Shown piece by piece: positions 7,762 to 15,061 of a DNA stretch of 35,404 nucleotides (position 1 is the stretch's first letter; each line of letters begins with the position of its first letter). The notes under the pieces are model-generated. The model did no database searches. It was given only the letters and a program-made list of their open reading frames with translations, and was not told the DNA's origin. Origin of the DNA: Methanobacteriota archaeon (lineage in GTDB: Archaea > Thermoplasmatota > E2 > JACPAO01); assembly GCA_016180755.1 (NCBI GenBank), contig JACPAO010000122.1:1-35404 (forward strand). Direction: 5' to 3'. Made by a program: the position numbers and the translations under genes.

Positions 7762-9351
7762 ATGCCGGAGGAGCCATCATCTACGAAAGCCTCCGGGCAG
7801 AGCCTCATCGATCGGCTGCCGTCCTGGAGTTTTCTCATCGGACTGGGCGCCCTGTTGGCGCTGCTTGCGCTCGTCAACATGACGGGCCCCGGGAATTTCG
7901 TCGACGAGTACATCTGGAAGCCCATCTCAACGACGGGCAACTACAACCCCTACAACACGGTCCTCCTCATGGTCGTCCTGGGCCTCGTCCTGGGATGGAT
8001 CTACCGGCTCATGGCGGAGCTCAACGAGAAGGTCGACCTCGAGCTCACGGTCGCCGTCGTCCCCTACCTCGTCTGGGGATCCGTCTACCACGTCCTTGAG
8101 GACGCGGACCTCTTCGCGCCGTTTGCCGAGTCCATCCGTGCCGCGGGCGGGGCGCCCGCCGATTTCGACGCGTCCTGCTGGGCGACGGTGCAGGGCGGGT
8201 TCCTCCAGCAGTGCTTCGGCGTGTTCTTTCAGACGCCCATCATCTACGTGATGGTCACGTTCGTCGCCGTCTTTGTCTTCTGGCTGGGCCACGTCGCGAA
8301 GCGGATCAGCGAGCGGCAAGGCCCCGGCTACGGCCTCCGGTTCGTGACGTTCATGTTCGGCGGCCTCTTCGCGCTCTACCTCGCGCTCTGGGCGAGCGAG
8401 CCGGACTTCATCCGGTTCGTCGCGAACCCGGTCGTCGCGCTTGCGGGGTGCGGCGTAGGCTGGTTCATCGTTTGGCGCGACACGTCGAAGCGCGGGACCG
8501 TGAACCCTCGTTGGGTCATGTTCGCGTTCTCGATGGTCTTCCTCATCATCGGGCTCTACTACGTGTTCGCGTGGATGACGGGCGGCCACGACGTGTGGCG
8601 CACCGAGGAAGAGGTGAGCTGGTGGGTGCTCGGCGCCCTCATCCTCGCGCCGATCCTCGTCGCGTGGAGCTCGGGCCGGAAGGGCCGCGCCTTCTCGGGT
8701 GGCCACCCGGGCGGCCCTTACTACGGCCAGCGGCTCAAGAAGCCGGACAAGGTCGTGTGGGCGCTCATGGGCCTCGTGATCGTGGAAGGGCTCGCGCTCT
8801 TTGCGTCGATCCAGGCGTTCCATTTCCTCGAGGAGCGGGCCGACTCGGGGACGTTCTTCGACGACGTCACCGGCCTTGCCGGGCTCCTCGTCATGCTCGC
8901 GATCGGGCCCGCGGCCGTCCTCCTAGGCAACAGGCTCGCGTTCTCGTGGGCCCGTCGCAGCTTCGGCGTGCACCCCGGCATGGTGTTCTTCGCGTTCCCG
9001 GTGAACCTCATCATGGTCTACGGGCAGTCCGCCGACGGCCTCATGACGAGCGTCGGCATCGACATCTTCGGCTACGAGGAGAAACACGTCCTTCCCGCGT
9101 TCCTCATCCAGTGGGTCGACGGGCTCGACATGCCGGGCGTCCTCGACGTCCTTGAGCCCTACCCGACGACGCTCGTCATGGTGCCCCTCAAGATCCTCAT
9201 CGTGCTTGCGGTCGTTTGGCTCATCGACCTTGGCCAGCACGAAGAGTCCGCGATGCGGCAGAACCTCGTCGGGCTCGTGAAGATGGCCATCATCATGGTC
9301 GGGCTGTCGCCGGGCGTCCGCGATGCCGTCCGCCTCGCGATGGCGGTCTAG
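7762..9351 (+). CDS. DUF63 family polytopic membrane protein
   Basis: This 529-residue protein has roughly twelve hydrophobic segments. It carries the DUF63 hallmarks near its start: a Pro/Asn/Tyr loop (YNPYNTVLLMVV) followed by VPYLVWGSVYHVLEDADLF. DUF63 is an archaeal family of unknown function, mostly in euryarchaea, and is usually shorter (about 250-300 residues). The extra length here suggests an internal repeat or insertion, since a second GHDVW...SWWVLGALILAP and EGLALFASIQAFHFLEE region follows. Its TAG stop (9349-9351) is part of the CTAG duplicated by the adjacent insertion sequence. Confidence 0.88.
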   Translation: MPEEPSSTKASGQSLIDRLPSWSFLIGLGALLALLALVNMTGPGNFVDEYIWKPISTTGNYNPYNTVLLMVVLGLVLGWIYRLMAELNEKVDLELTVAVVPYLVWGSVYHVLEDADLFAPFAESIRAAGGAPADFDASCWATVQGGFLQQCFGVFFQTPIIYVMVTFVAVFVFWLGHVAKRISERQGPGYGLRFVTFMFGGLFALYLALWASEPDFIRFVANPVVALAGCGVGWFIVWRDTSKRGTVNPRWVMFAFSMVFLIIGLYYVFAWMTGGHDVWRTEEEVSWWVLGALILAPILVAWSSGRKGRAFSGGHPGGPYYGQRLKKPDKVVWALMGLVIVEGLALFASIQAFHFLEERADSGTFFDDVTGLAGLLVMLAIGPAAVLLGNRLAFSWARRSFGVHPGMVFFAFPVNLIMVYGQSADGLMTSVGIDIFGYEEKHVLPAFLIQWVDGLDMPGVLDVLEPYPTTLVMVPLKILIVLAVVWLIDLGQHEESAMRQNLVGLVKMAIIMVGLSPGVRDAVRLAMAV

Positions 9352-9362
9352 AAGCGGTTTCA
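9348..9362. repeat. IS left end: CTAG target duplication plus inverted repeat
   Basis: CTAG at 9348-9351 is followed by AAGCGGTTTCA at 9352-9362, the exact reverse complement of the right end (10217-10227). The CTAG supplies the DUF63 stop codon. Confidence 0.93.
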
Positions 9363-9878
9363 TAAACTCCTCAGGCAGATCATGATTATCGCCACGTGAA
9401 GAAAGCCGGCGAAGGCGGTCAAGAGCCGGTCCCACCGCGTCGTGAGGCGGCGGCAGGCGGTGTTGAGCCAGCTGTTGGTGCGTTCGATGATCCACCGACG
9501 TTTGTAGCGTCGGAGTTTGCGTCCGTCTTGGGTGTTGTTGATGTGGGTCGGGTGTTTGGGCGCGATCAGGTCGACGCCGCGTCGGCGGAGTCGGTCTCGG
9601 AGTCCTTGGACGTCGTAGGCTTTGTCGGCCACAATCCTTTGAGGAAGCGTGCGAGGCCGGCCAGGTCCTCCTGGGCGAGGTACCCGTATAGTTCGGATCG
9701 TTTCTTCGGCGAGAGGCGCCTCGCTAGGGTTTGCAGGCGTGAGGTGGATTCCGATCGGTACACCTTGACGGTCTGCCACCACCATGAGCTTCGTTCCCTT
9801 TCCTTTACGTGTTTTACCGACCGCGTCGCCCCCCTTTTTGCGGGCATGAACGTGGCGTCCATGAAGCACTCCTCCCAC
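9360..9878 (-). CDS. IS5-family transposase, second frame (catalytic C-terminal part)
   Basis: This frame encodes most of the DDE catalytic domain. KGTKLMVVADRQGVPIG precedes the second catalytic aspartate in RIVADKAYD, and the catalytic glutamate lies in RWIIERTNSWL. The stop codon (9360-9362) is inside the left inverted repeat. It has no good start of its own and is most likely made as a fusion with the first frame by a -1 shift at 9829-9839, giving a 270-residue transposase (9360-10171). The part before the shift is read in the other frame. Confidence 0.9.
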   Translation of the reverse strand: MGGVLHGRHVHARKKGGDAVGKTRKGKGTKLMVVADRQGVPIGIHLTPANPSEAPLAEETIRTIRVPRPGGPGRPRTLPQRIVADKAYDVQGLRDRLRRRGVDLIAPKHPTHINNTQDGRKLRRYKRRWIIERTNSWLNTACRRLTTRWDRLLTAFAGFLHVAIIMICLRSL

Positions 9879-10171
9879 CCGAGGCAGTTTTTCTCATCGA
9901 GTTGGCGAAGGTACTCGTGCCAGACCCGTTCCCACACGCCTTCGATTTCCCACCGGTTGAGGCGGCGCCAGCAGGTGGCTGGGCTGGGGTAGACGTCGGG
10001 AAGGTCGCGCCACCGGGCCCCTGTTTTCAGGATCCAGAGAATCCCTTCGAAAACCCCTCGCGAGTCGGCCCAAGGTCGACCGGCTCTCCTGTTGCGGTCC
10101 TGCTTGGGCAGCAACGGTTCGAGTTTCTTCCACTGGTCGTCCGTCAACCGAATGAGGCTGGCGCTGCGCAT
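9566..10171 (-). CDS. IS5-family transposase, first frame (N-terminal part)
   Basis: The frame starts at ATG 10171. Residues 8-100 form the N-terminal DUF4096-like domain of IS5 transposases (LTDDQWKKLEPLLP, RRAGRPWADSRGVFEGILW, TGARWRDLP). The first catalytic aspartate lies in ECFMDATFMPAK near residue 107. Just after this the frame departs from the transposase fold: residues after about 112 (RSVKHVKERERSSWWW and onward to 9566) are out-of-frame reading. The useful product is therefore either a short N-terminal protein or, after frameshifting, the full enzyme. Confidence 0.9.
   Translation of the reverse strand: MRSASLIRLTDDQWKKLEPLLPKQDRNRRAGRPWADSRGVFEGILWILKTGARWRDLPDVYPSPATCWRRLNRWEIEGVWERVWHEYLRQLDEKNCLGWEECFMDATFMPAKRGATRSVKHVKERERSSWWWQTVKVYRSESTSRLQTLARRLSPKKRSELYGYLAQEDLAGLARFLKGLWPTKPTTSKDSETDSADAAST
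9829..9839 (-). other. Probable -1 frameshift site in the transposase
   Basis: The minus strand reads GCAAAAAGGGGGGCG, five A then six G. A -1 slip of the lysine tRNA on A-AAA changes PAKRGA to PAKKGGD and joins the two frames into one 270-residue transposase with the expected MPAKKGG motif. Two-frame transposases expressed this way are established in part of the IS5 family. A homopolymer sequencing error is the alternative. Confidence 0.7.
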
Positions 10172-10216
10172 CCCGATCCCGGACGCTCAGACGTCCGAAC
10201 GGGTATTACCCAATTT

Positions 10217-10231
10217 TGAAACCGCTTCTAG
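10217..10231. repeat. IS right end: inverted repeat plus CTAG target duplication
   Basis: TGAAACCGCTT at 10217-10227 mirrors the left end, followed by CTAG at 10228-10231. The same CTAG supplies the TAG stop of the HIT gene on the minus strand. Confidence 0.93.
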
Positions 10232-10668
10232 CGCGCCGGCTTCGCGGCGGACGTCCGGATCTGCTCCGCGAGCGCCGGGAACTCGCGCTCCTGCAGAAGG
10301 GGCCGCGTTGCAAAGAGCGCGTGGATCGGGCCGCCGGGGTCGCCCTTCGTCCTCGGGACGATGTGCACGTGGACGTGCGGGACTTCCTGCCCGCTCTCGC
10401 GGCCGTTGTTGATGGCGACCGTCGAGGCCGGGGCGCCGACCGCTTGGCAGATTCGTGGAAGGAGCGTGTGCACGGCCTGGAAGAGGGCCTCGGCGTCCTT
10501 TGGCGTGAGGTCCTCGAACTTGAGCACGTGCGACTTCGGGATCACGAGCGTGTGGCCCTTTGTGAGGGGCCGGATGTCGAGGAACGCGAACGTGGTGGCG
10601 TCCTCGTGCACCTTGTGGGAGGGGATCTGCCCTTGGGCGATCCGGCAGAAGAGGCATTCGCCCGCCAT
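10228..10668 (-). CDS. HIT-family nucleotide hydrolase
   Basis: The 146-residue protein begins at ATG 10668; a TTG directly before it is less likely. It shows the N-terminal CLFCRI zinc-type pair, the DIRPLTKGHTLVIPKSHV strand and the histidine triad HVHVHIVPR near residue 108. HIT proteins hydrolyse nucleoside phosphoramidates, dinucleoside polyphosphates or aminoacyl adenylates. Its position directly downstream of leucyl-tRNA synthetase, 47 bases away, is suggestive of disposal of adenylate by-products, but this is inference. A TATA-like box lies between the two genes, so it may also be transcribed separately. Confidence 0.95.
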   Translation of the reverse strand: MAGECLFCRIAQGQIPSHKVHEDATTFAFLDIRPLTKGHTLVIPKSHVLKFEDLTPKDAEALFQAVHTLLPRICQAVGAPASTVAINNGRESGQEVPHVHVHIVPRTKGDPGGPIHALFATRPLLQEREFPALAEQIRTSAAKPAR

Positions 10669-10689
10669 CAAGGATCCTGATGGGCCGCC

Positions 10690-10700
10690 GCGTATTTACG
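10690..10700 (-). promoter_or_regulatory. TATA-like box of the HIT gene
   Basis: The minus strand reads CGTAAATACG, centred about 27 bases upstream of ATG 10668, the spacing of a leaderless archaeal transcript. It lies in the short gap after leuS. Confidence 0.4.
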
Positions 10701-10715
10701 TCCGACCGCTCGCGG

Positions 10716-13547
10716 TCACTCCATGTAGAGCGCCGGCTTGAACGGGGCCGCGGCGCCGCGTTTCTTGCCCGGGTCCGGGGCGGCCGCGTCGTCGGCGCGG
10801 AACACCTCGACCTTCGTGACGTTGAGCGCGCCCGTGAGAAACGGCGCGGCCTCGAGGAGCACGTCGTGCTCGTCGAACCGGGGGAGGCCGTCCTCGCCCG
10901 AGGCTCGGTCGAGGGCATCCTTGAAGGCCTTCGGGACGAACGCGGCCACCTCCTTCGCGTGGACCTTGAGCTCCGGTCGCGCCATGAGGCTCTTGATGAC
11001 GTTTCCCGGGTTCCGCTCCCCTTCGCGGACCGCCGCAAGGACGTGGGAGAAGACGCTGCGCTTCCACTCGGGCGCCGTGTAGATGATGATGCGCTGCGGC
11101 GTCCGGCCGGTGACACGCGCGATCGCGCCCACGTCGTCGATGACCCCTTGGAGGAAAGTCTCCGCGGCGATCACGTCGCGCTCGGGCTTCATGCCGCCCA
11201 GAGGAAGCTGGGCGGCCGACGCGAGGCCCTTCCGGCCGAGGGCCTCCCACAGCTCCTCCGCGACGAACGGCGTGACCGGCGTTAACGCGAGCACCCATTC
11301 CCGCAGGACCTCGTCCGTCGCGTCGCTTCGTTGCCCGCCGCGCCGGAGGAACCACTGGAGGTCGTTGTAGAACTCGAAGTAGGCCTGCTGCGTCGCCGCC
11401 CGGAGGTCGAAGCGTTCGAAGGCGGCCCTCGACTTCGAGAAACGTTCCGCCCAGGTGGAGCGAAGCCACGCGTCGAGCCGGCCGGGCGAGCGGGCCTTCG
11501 GCTGCTGGGCCCAGTCCATCACGAACTGGAAGAGCCGTTCGACGTGCGAGCGGTACTTGAGGACGATCTCGGGATCCCACTCGATGTCGACGTGGGCGCT
11601 CGCGACGTTGCAGTAGTAGAAGCGCATCGCATCGACGCTGTACTTCTGGGCCGCGCCGGGGATGGGTTCGGCGCCGCCCTTCGACTTGCTGATCTTCGCG
11701 CCGGCCTTCTGGGTGACCCACCAGTTCACGAAGATCCCGCGGGGCCACTTTTCCGGCGGGAGGATGGCGACGTGGTTCATGACGTACGGGGGGAAATGGA
11801 CCGTCTTGTGTTCCTTCCCCCCGAGGTTGATGTCCACGGGGTACCAGAACTGGAAATCCTTCCGCACCTCCGCCCATACAGGCTTCTCGGGCTTGCCTTT
11901 CCCGAGGAAGACGAAGTCGAAGAACGCGTCCGTGAGCTCCTCGGGCCGCAGCCGCTTCGAGTTCACGTACGGCGACACGATGTAGTAGGCGGGGTAGAGC
12001 GTCGAGTCGCTGATGGGCTCGATGATCCACGTGGCCTTGAACGGGAACTCGGTGCCGAGCCAGCTTCCCCGGCGGATGCACGCTCGGTCGCCGAACCAGT
12101 CGAGGACGCCCGGCATGTCGCGGCGGTACTCCTCGGGGAAGATCCGCATGGAGGCCGCGTGCTCCTTGCTGCGGTCGGTGAGCGGTTGGTCCGAGTAGTG
12201 GATGAACCACTGGTCGGGCACCTGGCGGATGTGGACGGGGTTCCCGCAGCGGCAGACGACATCCTGGTCGAAGTCTTGCATCGCGCCGAGGGCCTTCTGG
12301 TTCTCGAGGAGGGCCTTCACCTTCTCCTTGGCGTCGCGGACCTTGAGGCCCGCGAGCGCGCCTGCCGCGGGGAGCATCTCGCCGTGGTGGAACTCCTCCG
12401 AATACACCTCCTCCGTCGCGGCGTCGAGCGCCGCCTTGTCCGCTTGCCCCTTCGCGCCATGGCGCTTGGCGGCCTCGGCCGCGGGCACGCCCTTTGCGTT
12501 CGGGTTCCGGATGATCACGATGGGCTGGATCTCGGGCCGGATCTCCTGCAACGCCTGCCAATCGTACGGCGCGTGGGCCGGCACGCTCATGACGACGCCC
12601 GTCGCCCGCGCCGGGTCGACGAACGAGGCGGGAAGGATGGGGACGCGCGCGCCGGTGAGCGGGTTGATGGCCTCCTCCTTGAGGAGGTCGACGGCGAGGG
12701 TCGCCGTCCATGGCGACGAGTCCTTGACGTCGTTCCGCTGCCCCGCGATCTTCTGCGCCGCGACGTCCGACAGGATCCAGTGCCCGCCCCCGACCGCGAT
12801 GCGCTTGTACGTCGCGTCGGGGTTGATCCAGAGGTTCGTGACGCCGAACGTCGTCTCGGGCCGAAGCGTCGCGCACGGCAGCGTGTCCCCGTTGGGAAGC
12901 CTGTAGAGTACGAGCGTGAAGTCCTGGATCTCGGCGCTGCCGCCCTTGCTGATGTCGGTCTCGGACGCGTCCACCGCGACGGCACCGTCGACCGGGCAGA
13001 ACGGCGCGTAGTGGGGCTTCTGGACGAGGAGCTTCCTCTCTTGAAGCTGCTTGAACTGCCATTGGATGAAACGGTTGTAACCGGGGTCGATCGTGGTGCA
13101 GAGGGTGCGCCAGTCGATGAGGTACCCGAAGCGCCGCCAATAGTCGTCGGCGTAGACCTGGCTGAAGTAACGGACGACCTCCTGCGGGTCCTTCAGTTTC
13201 GGGATCTGTTCGGGCGGGCAGCCATTGTTCTTGAGGTACTCGAGGGTCGCCGCCTCCCCGCGCTCCACGCGTCGCGCGAGGCCCACGCTCGGGATGCCGG
13301 AGGCGTGGAAGCCGGCGGGGAAGAGCACACGGTGGCCCGTCATCCGGTGGAAACGGGTGAACACATCGCTGTAGGTGAAACCCCGCATGTGGCCGACGTG
13401 GAGGAACCCGCTGATCCCGGGGTACGCGAAATGGAGGAAGAACTTCTTGTCGCCGGGCGACCCGCGCTGCGCGGCGTAGAGGTCCGCTTTGCGCCAACGC
13501 TCGAGCCACTTCCGCTCGACGTCGAGCGAATCGAACTCACGGCGCAT
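10716..13547 (-). CDS. leuS: Leucyl-tRNA synthetase, archaeal type
   Basis: This 943-residue class I enzyme charges tRNA-Leu. The HIGH-type motif is HVGHMRGFTYSDV near residue 50 and the KMSKS-type motif is KISKSKGG near residue 640. The CP1 editing domain is marked by TLRPETTFGVTNLWINPD (threonine-rich editing strand) and VVMSVPAHAPYDW with its conserved aspartate. These are the archaeal/eukaryotic LeuRS versions rather than the bacterial one. The usual HVTGTP-like stretch reads FHASGIPSVGLARR here, a mild variant. The C-terminus is a short lysine/alanine-rich tail. ATG 13547 fits the TATA-like box 27 bases upstream. Confidence 0.97.
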   Translation of the reverse strand: MRREFDSLDVERKWLERWRKADLYAAQRGSPGDKKFFLHFAYPGISGFLHVGHMRGFTYSDVFTRFHRMTGHRVLFPAGFHASGIPSVGLARRVERGEAATLEYLKNNGCPPEQIPKLKDPQEVVRYFSQVYADDYWRRFGYLIDWRTLCTTIDPGYNRFIQWQFKQLQERKLLVQKPHYAPFCPVDGAVAVDASETDISKGGSAEIQDFTLVLYRLPNGDTLPCATLRPETTFGVTNLWINPDATYKRIAVGGGHWILSDVAAQKIAGQRNDVKDSSPWTATLAVDLLKEEAINPLTGARVPILPASFVDPARATGVVMSVPAHAPYDWQALQEIRPEIQPIVIIRNPNAKGVPAAEAAKRHGAKGQADKAALDAATEEVYSEEFHHGEMLPAAGALAGLKVRDAKEKVKALLENQKALGAMQDFDQDVVCRCGNPVHIRQVPDQWFIHYSDQPLTDRSKEHAASMRIFPEEYRRDMPGVLDWFGDRACIRRGSWLGTEFPFKATWIIEPISDSTLYPAYYIVSPYVNSKRLRPEELTDAFFDFVFLGKGKPEKPVWAEVRKDFQFWYPVDINLGGKEHKTVHFPPYVMNHVAILPPEKWPRGIFVNWWVTQKAGAKISKSKGGAEPIPGAAQKYSVDAMRFYYCNVASAHVDIEWDPEIVLKYRSHVERLFQFVMDWAQQPKARSPGRLDAWLRSTWAERFSKSRAAFERFDLRAATQQAYFEFYNDLQWFLRRGGQRSDATDEVLREWVLALTPVTPFVAEELWEALGRKGLASAAQLPLGGMKPERDVIAAETFLQGVIDDVGAIARVTGRTPQRIIIYTAPEWKRSVFSHVLAAVREGERNPGNVIKSLMARPELKVHAKEVAAFVPKAFKDALDRASGEDGLPRFDEHDVLLEAAPFLTGALNVTKVEVFRADDAAAPDPGKKRGAAAPFKPALYME

Positions 13548-13569
13548 CCGGGGCCCGATTTGGGCCGCG

Positions 13570-13580
13570 TATTAAATCGA
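13570..13580 (-). promoter_or_regulatory. TATA-like box of leuS
   Basis: The minus strand reads TCGATTTAATA, centred about 27 bases upstream of ATG 13547. This predicts a leaderless leuS mRNA. Confidence 0.5.
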
Positions 13581-13615
13581 TTCCTGGCCCGCGCCTGGCG
13601 GCGCTTCTCTCAAAT

Positions 13616-14131
13616 ATGTGCTCCCGCGTCGCGGACCCCGTGCTCTTGGAACGGGCCGCGGACCACTACCGCGGGCGCGGCTGGAACGTGGAAGCGTCCC
13701 CGACGCTCCGGCAAGGCGCGCTCGTGTTCAAGCCGGACCTCGTGGCCCGGCGCGGTTCCGAGGTCCGCGCGTTGCGCGTGGACGATGACCCGCTCGGGTC
13801 GTATCCGATCGGCGCCTTCGCAGCGCTCTGCAAGAAGTTCCGTCTCCAAGGCGTCGTCGTCTGCCCGGCGTCACAGGACGTCATCGACTCTTGCGAGGAC
13901 CGGGGCGTGGAGTTCCTTTCCGCCGAGGGCCTCGGCGAGGCTTGGTTCCCAGGCGTGCCCGCGCCGGCCCCAGAGCCCGCCTCGGCATCGCCCCTTGCAG
14001 CGGCACCGGTCGCGGCGCAGGAGTTGTCAAGTCGGACGGCGGTCCCTGCGTGGCGCTGGGTGGTCGTCGCCATCATCTGGCTTGCGGCAATCTACTTCTC
14101 GGTGAAGCTCGCGTTGGAGATCCTCGCCTAG
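13616..14131 (+). CDS. Tail-anchored protein with a possible nuclease-like fold
   Basis: The 171-residue product has a soluble N-terminal domain of about 105 residues, an Ala/Pro linker and one C-terminal transmembrane helix (WRWVVVAIIWLAAIYFSVKLAL, residues 147-168), so it is probably tail-anchored facing the cytosol. The pattern ALVFKPDLVARRGSEVRALRVD, then VVVCPASQ, recalls PD-(D/E)xK nuclease-like folds. The ExK half is absent, so any such domain would be catalytically dead. This fold guess is weak. It is divergent from leuS and converges on the zinc-ribbon gene with an 8-base gap. Confidence 0.75.
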   Translation: MCSRVADPVLLERAADHYRGRGWNVEASPTLRQGALVFKPDLVARRGSEVRALRVDDDPLGSYPIGAFAALCKKFRLQGVVVCPASQDVIDSCEDRGVEFLSAEGLGEAWFPGVPAPAPEPASASPLAAAPVAAQELSSRTAVPAWRWVVVAIIWLAAIYFSVKLALEILA

Positions 14132-14139
14132 GACCAGAG

Positions 14140-14736
14140 CTACTTCCGCGCTCGGCGCGCCCTCTTCGTGGCGCCCTCGGTCCGACCCTTCTTCTGAGCT
14201 CCTTCTCTTGCTTCGGGCATGGGTTCGGTCTCGGGGACCGTCTCCCATTTCGTGGGCTCGGGGGCCGGAGCGGCCGGGGCGGGGGCCGGTTCGGGTTCTG
14301 GTTCCGTCTCGAATTCCATGATGTCCTCGGGCGGGGCCTGCTCCCTCACGCCGACGAGCTCGAAGGGGACGAGCGCGGCGGCGTCCTTCTCCTTCTTCGT
14401 CTCGTCGAGTTGCCGTTGCAGGTCGCTGAGGCGCTGGGTGAGCTCGTTCTCGCGGTTCTGGAGTTTCTTGAGCCGCGTCCGGGCCTCCTGCAGCTCGAGT
14501 TCTTGCTGCTGGATCCGGTCGCGCAGGCCGCGGGCCATGTGGAAGTCTTCGGGCGCGATGACCTGGACGGCCTCGTCGCGCGCCATCGCGGTGCTCTTCA
14601 CGGTGACCTCGCGGTTGAGTTTGGAGCAGACGCCGCAAAGGTAGTCCTGCCCGGGGTCGAAGGTCTCGAGGCACGTCTCGCAGGACCAATAGTCAAGGAC
14701 TTGGCGTAGTTTCCCAACGTCCGGCACTTGCGCCAT
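14140..14736 (-). CDS. Zinc-ribbon coiled-coil protein
   Basis: This 198-residue protein opens with a four-cysteine zinc ribbon (CETC near residue 19, CGVC near residue 34). A long coiled coil of about 60 residues follows (QQQELELQEARTRLKKLQNR and onward), then an acidic Glu/Pro/Ala-rich linker and a strongly basic tail (KRARRARK). The layout suggests a nucleic-acid or ribosome-associated scaffold, but no family is recognised. TATA-like GATATAAAGG lies at 14751-14760 and CTTTAAGTC further upstream at 14786-14794; the latter would leave a 28-base leader. Confidence 0.8.
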   Translation of the reverse strand: MAQVPDVGKLRQVLDYWSCETCLETFDPGQDYLCGVCSKLNREVTVKSTAMARDEAVQVIAPEDFHMARGLRDRIQQQELELQEARTRLKKLQNRENELTQRLSDLQRQLDETKKEKDAAALVPFELVGVREQAPPEDIMEFETEPEPEPAPAPAAPAPEPTKWETVPETEPMPEAREGAQKKGRTEGATKRARRARK

Positions 14737-14815
14737 TCGTCCCCCAGGCCCCTTTATATCCGTCGCTTGGCAAGTCGAGCGTTCGACTTAAAGGATTCGG
14801 TATGGAGCGAACGAT

Positions 14816-14989
14816 TTACCACCAAAGGTCGCCGGTCGACAAGAGGTGGCTGAGCCAGATGATGCCGAAGATGATGCCGGTCGAGAGGACAATCACGACG
14901 AGGAGGATGAAGAGGGCGCTATTCTTCAGCTTGTCCCACATCGTTTTCTTCTTTTTCGGCTCGTCGTGCTTCGCCTTGGGGATCGCCAT
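14816..14989 (-). CDS. 57-residue single-helix membrane protein
   Basis: A short frame begins at ATG 14989 and ends in TAA at 14816. The product has a lysine-rich N-terminus (AKHDEPKKKKTMWDKLKNS) and one long hydrophobic helix (ALFILLVVIVLSTGIIFGII), ending SHLLSTGDLWW. The positive-inside rule puts the basic end in the cytosol. An AT-rich box (TTTTTAACTA, 15011-15020) lies about 26 bases upstream, as expected for a leaderless gene. Sec61-beta and SecE are basic single-helix proteins of similar size, but no specific residue match supports either name. Confidence 0.7.
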   Translation of the reverse strand: MAIPKAKHDEPKKKKTMWDKLKNSALFILLVVIVLSTGIIFGIIWLSHLLSTGDLWW

Positions 14990-15010
14990 GGGAGGGGTCC
15001 GGGCCGGCGG

Positions 15011-15031
15011 TAGTTAAAAAATCGATTTATA
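15011..15031. promoter_or_regulatory. Divergent TATA-like boxes
   Basis: An AT-rich stretch between divergent genes. TTTTTAACTA reads on the minus strand toward the 57-residue protein, and ATCGATTTATA on the plus strand toward the SHOCT-like protein starting near 15062. Confidence 0.4.
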
Positions 15032-15061
15032 GATGCCGATGCTAGGGCCAGCGGAGGAGTC

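Larger units (their letters stand above)
9352..10227 (-). mobile_element. Complete IS5-like insertion sequence, 876 bp
   Basis: The element is bounded by perfect 11-bp terminal inverted repeats (AAGCGGTTTCA / TGAAACCGCTT) and by 4-bp CTAG direct repeats outside them. It carries one two-frame DDE transposase on the minus strand. Size, CTAG-type target and two overlapping frames fit the IS5 family, most like the IS427-type branch. Both transposase frames are intact, so recent insertion and possible activity are likely. It separates the convergent DUF63 and HIT genes without damaging either. Confidence 0.95.

Noticed and set aside
11331-14105. A 924-codon open frame on the plus strand
   Set aside because: It is antisense to leuS, which has all class I synthetase motifs; the open frame is a product of high GC and reads as Arg/Val/Asp-rich shadow.
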